The notes under the pieces were generated by a model. It ran no database searches, had not been told where the DNA came from, and saw nothing but the letters and a program-made list of their open reading frames with translations. Below are positions 61,991-64,000 of a stretch of 64,000 nt of DNA, piece by piece (the first letter of the stretch is position 1; each line of letters starts with the position of its first letter). The position numbers were made by a program, and so were the translations under genes. Source of the DNA: Diplolepis rosae (taxonomy: Eukaryota; Arthropoda; Insecta; Hymenoptera; Diplolepididae); NCBI GenBank assembly GCA_030998225.1, contig JAPYXD010000734.1, positions 1,054,001 to 1,118,000 on the forward strand. The letters run 5' to 3'.

Positions 61991-63778
61991 ATTACCAGGC
62001 CATAATTCCTTGTTGTTTGTTCAAATAATGTGCTGGGTGTGTTAATCATTACCAGGCCATTATTCTCTTTTGTTTGCTTATATAAATAATGTGTTGGGTA
62101 TGTTAATCATTACCAGGCCATTATTCAATGTTGTTTTTTCAAAAAATGTGCTTGGTGTGATAATCATTACCAAGCCATTATTCTCAATTTGTTATTTAAT
62201 TAAATAATGTGCTGAGGTGTGTTAATCATTACCAGGCCATTATTCTCTTTTGTTTATTTAATTAAATAATGTGCTGGGTGTGGTAACCATTACCAGGCTA
62301 TTTTTCTCTTTTTTTTTTTTAATGAATGTGCTGGGTGTGTTAACCATTAACAGGCAATATTCTCTTTTGTTTGCTTATTTAAATAATGTGCTGGGTATGT
62401 GAACCATTATAAGGCCATTATTCTCTGTTGTTTGCTTATTTAAATAATGTGCTGGGTGTCTAACAATTACTAGGCCATTATTCTCTGTTGTTTGATTATT
62501 TAAATAATGTGCTGGGTGTGTTAATCATTACCAGGCCATTATTCTCTTTTGTTTGCTTATATAAATAATGTGTTGGGTATGTTAATCATTACCAGGCCAT
62601 AATTCCTTGTTGTTTGTTCAAATAATGTCCTTGGTGTGATAATCATTACCAAGCCATTATTCTCTTTTTTTTTATTTAATTAAATAATGTGCTGAGGTGT
62701 GTTAATCATTACCAGGCCATTATTCTCTTTTGTTTATTTAATTAAATAATGTGCTGGGTGTGTTAACCATTACCAGGCTATTATTCTCTGTTGTTTTTTT
62801 AAATAATGTGCTGGGTGTGTTAACCATCACCAGGCAATATTCTCTTTTGTTTGCTTATTTAAATAATGTGCTGGGTATGTGAACCATTACCAGGCCATTA
62901 TATCTTGTTGTTTGTTTAAATAATGTGATGGGTGTTTTAATCATTACCAGGCCATTATTCTCTGTTGTTTGCATATTTAAGCAATTTGCTGGGTGTGTTA
63001 ATCATTACCAGGCCATTATTCTCTTTAGTTTGCTTATATAAATAACGTGCTGGGTATGAGAAACCATTACCAGTCCATTATTCTCTCTTGTTTGTCTATT
63101 TAAATAAAGTGCCGGATATGTGAACCCTAACCAGGCCATTATTCTCTGTTGTTGATATAATTAAATAATTTGCTGGGTGTGTTAATCATTACAAGGCCAT
63201 TACGCTCTGTTGTTTGCTTATTTAAATAATTTGCTGAGTGTATTACTCAATACCAGGCCATTATTCCCTTTTTTTATTTAACGAAATAATGTGCTGCGTG
63301 TATTAACCATTACCAGGCCATCATTCTCTGTTGTTTGATTATTTAAATAAAGTGCGGGGTTTTTTAAACATTACCAGGCCATAATTCCTTGTTTTTTGTT
63401 CAAATAATGTGCTGGGTGTGTTAATCATTACCAGGCCATTATTCTCTGTTGTTTGCTTATTTAAATAATGTGCTGGGTGTTTGAACCATTACCAGGCCAT
63501 TATTCTCTGTTGTTTGCTTATTTAAATAATGTGCTGGGTGTGTTAATCATTACCAGGCCATTATTCTCTTTTGTTTGCTTATTTAAATAATGTGCTGGGT
63601 ATGTGAACCATTACCAGGCCATTATACTCCCTTGTTTTTCTATTCAAATAAAGTGCCGGGTATGTGAACCATTACCAGTCCATTATTCTCTGTTGTTTGC
63701 TTATTTAATTAATGTGCTGCGTGTTTTAACCATTACCAGGCAATTATTCGATGTTGTTTGCTTATTTAAATAATGTGC

Positions 63779-63982
63779 ATTATTTTATTATATAATATAT
63801 AGTAATTATTATTCTCTGTTGTTGATTTAATTAAATAATGTGCTGCGTGTGTTAACCATTACCAGGCAACGTTCTCTGTTGTTTGCTTATTTAATAATGT
63901 GCTGAGTGTCTTACTCATTACAAGGCCATTATTTCGTGTTGTTTGGTTATGTAATGTGCTGGGTACGTTACACATAACCAGG
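63779..63982 (+). repeat. Family A 204-bp composite element, copy 8
   Basis: Full element near the right edge. It has a private GGGTACGTTACAC (A to G, making a CpG). The array continues beyond the window. Confidence 0.85.
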
Positions 63983-64000
63983 CCATTATATCTTGTTGTT

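Larger units (their letters stand above)
1..64000 (+). repeat. 61-bp AT-rich satellite array filling the window
   Basis: Every stretch can be read as head-to-tail monomers of about 57-62 bp. The period is seen directly: in 5161-5240 the block TTGCTTATTTAAATAATGTG is followed 61 bp later by TTGCTTATATAAATAATGTG. Monomer classes differ mainly between CTCT and AATAATGTG: TTTGCTTATTTAAATAATG and TTTGCTTATATAAATAATG (61 bp), TTTGTTCAAATAATG and TTTGTTTAAATAATG (57 bp), TTTATTTAATTAAATAATG, and GTTTTTTTAAATAATG. The right half (TGCTGGGTGTGTTAA, then TCATTACCAGG) is the most constant part. No inverted monomer, transposon, rRNA, tRNA or unique sequence was noticed. The presence of HORs points to a eukaryotic heterochromatic satellite. 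Species and chromosomal location cannot be told. Confidence 0.97.
45231..64000 (+). repeat. Family A HOR domain, right
   Basis: The longest family A stretch. 204-bp elements start at 51,756, 54,521, 56,804 and 63,779 (spacings 2,765, 2,283 and 6,975), with block-less or hybrid copies at 45.98 and 47.34 kb. GATATGTGAACC markers are at 49,032, 50,546, 58,247, 59,452, 60,765 and 63,111. The variable spacing reflects inserted 544-bp subunits and runs of TCTCAACCATTACTAGG and GGCGTGTTAACC monomers at 52.5-55.8 kb. Confidence 0.8.

Noticed and set aside
1..64000. CRISPR-like array (regular about 60-bp period)
   Set aside because: There are no unique spacers between constant repeats. The whole 61 bp is repeated with variants, many spans exceed CRISPR repeat lengths, and no cas-like gene is present.
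1..64000. TATA boxes and polyadenylation signals
   Set aside because: TATATAAATA occurs in very many monomers and AATAAA in the ATTCAAATAAAG and TTTAAATAAAG monomers, but as fixed parts of repeat classes with no transcription unit to serve.
1..64000. CENP-B box, telomere repeat or rDNA spacer
   Set aside because: I found no match to the CENP-B box core TTCG..GG..CGGG, no TTAGGG or TTTAGGG runs and no rRNA-like sequence. TTTCGTG in the elements is too short to count.
1..64000. Purely artificial or misassembled sequence
   Set aside because: Ordered HOR markers, shared breakpoints and graded divergence look like natural satellite evolution. Local misassembly of near-identical segments cannot be excluded without reads.

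Overview
The whole 64 kb window is a single AT-rich tandem satellite array. I see no gene, RNA gene, transposon or unique flanking DNA in it. The unit is about 61 bp: the commonest classes are 61 bp, a shorter class carrying TTTGTTCAAATAATG is 57 bp, and a class with CTGAGGTGTG is 62 bp. Dividing the window by this length gives a little over 1,000 monomers. All run head to tail in one orientation. A typical monomer has landmarks GGCCATTATTCTCT, TTGTTTGCTTATTTAAATAA, TGTGCTGGGTGTGTTAA and TCATTACCA. It is about 34% GC, T-rich on the + strand and lacks CpG. This kind of array, with variant monomers arranged in multi-monomer higher-order repeats (HORs), is typical of eukaryotic heterochromatin (centromeric, pericentromeric, subtelomeric or another large satellite block). 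The sequence does not let me name the species.

Two HOR families alternate. Family A is recognised by a 204-bp composite element (a 29-bp TA-only-but-one block followed by monomers with CAGGCAACGTTCTCTG, GGTTATGTAATG and CACATAACC), and by the ATGTGAACCCTAACC, TATTACTCAATACC and CTATTCAAATAAAGTGCCGGG monomers. Family B is recognised by a 143-bp element (CTGAGTGTGTCAACC, CCATCACGCTCTG, TATATAATGTGCTGGG, ACATTACACA) in two haplotypes, B1 and B2.

Layout: 1-430 B1-type end; 431-7,379 family A with three element copies; 7,380-12,789 A-related monomers without the element; 12,790-18,830 family B; 18,831-21,040 A-like monomers including a 118-bp dimer run; 21,041-24,180 family B; 24,181-28,970 mixed A-like monomers; 28,971-31,380 one family A unit; 31,381-35,890 family B; 35,891-42,050 A-like with hybrids; 42,051-45,230 family B; 45,231-64,000 family A. 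Boundaries are approximate because most monomer classes are shared.

The array records its own history. It shows near-identical segments up to 29 kb apart, 61-bp deletions with different breakpoints in otherwise equivalent modules, chimeric A/B elements, a shared truncated 32-bp monomer, and divergent patches. These fit repeated unequal exchange and gene conversion. All open reading frames are by-products of the repeat and are not annotated as genes.
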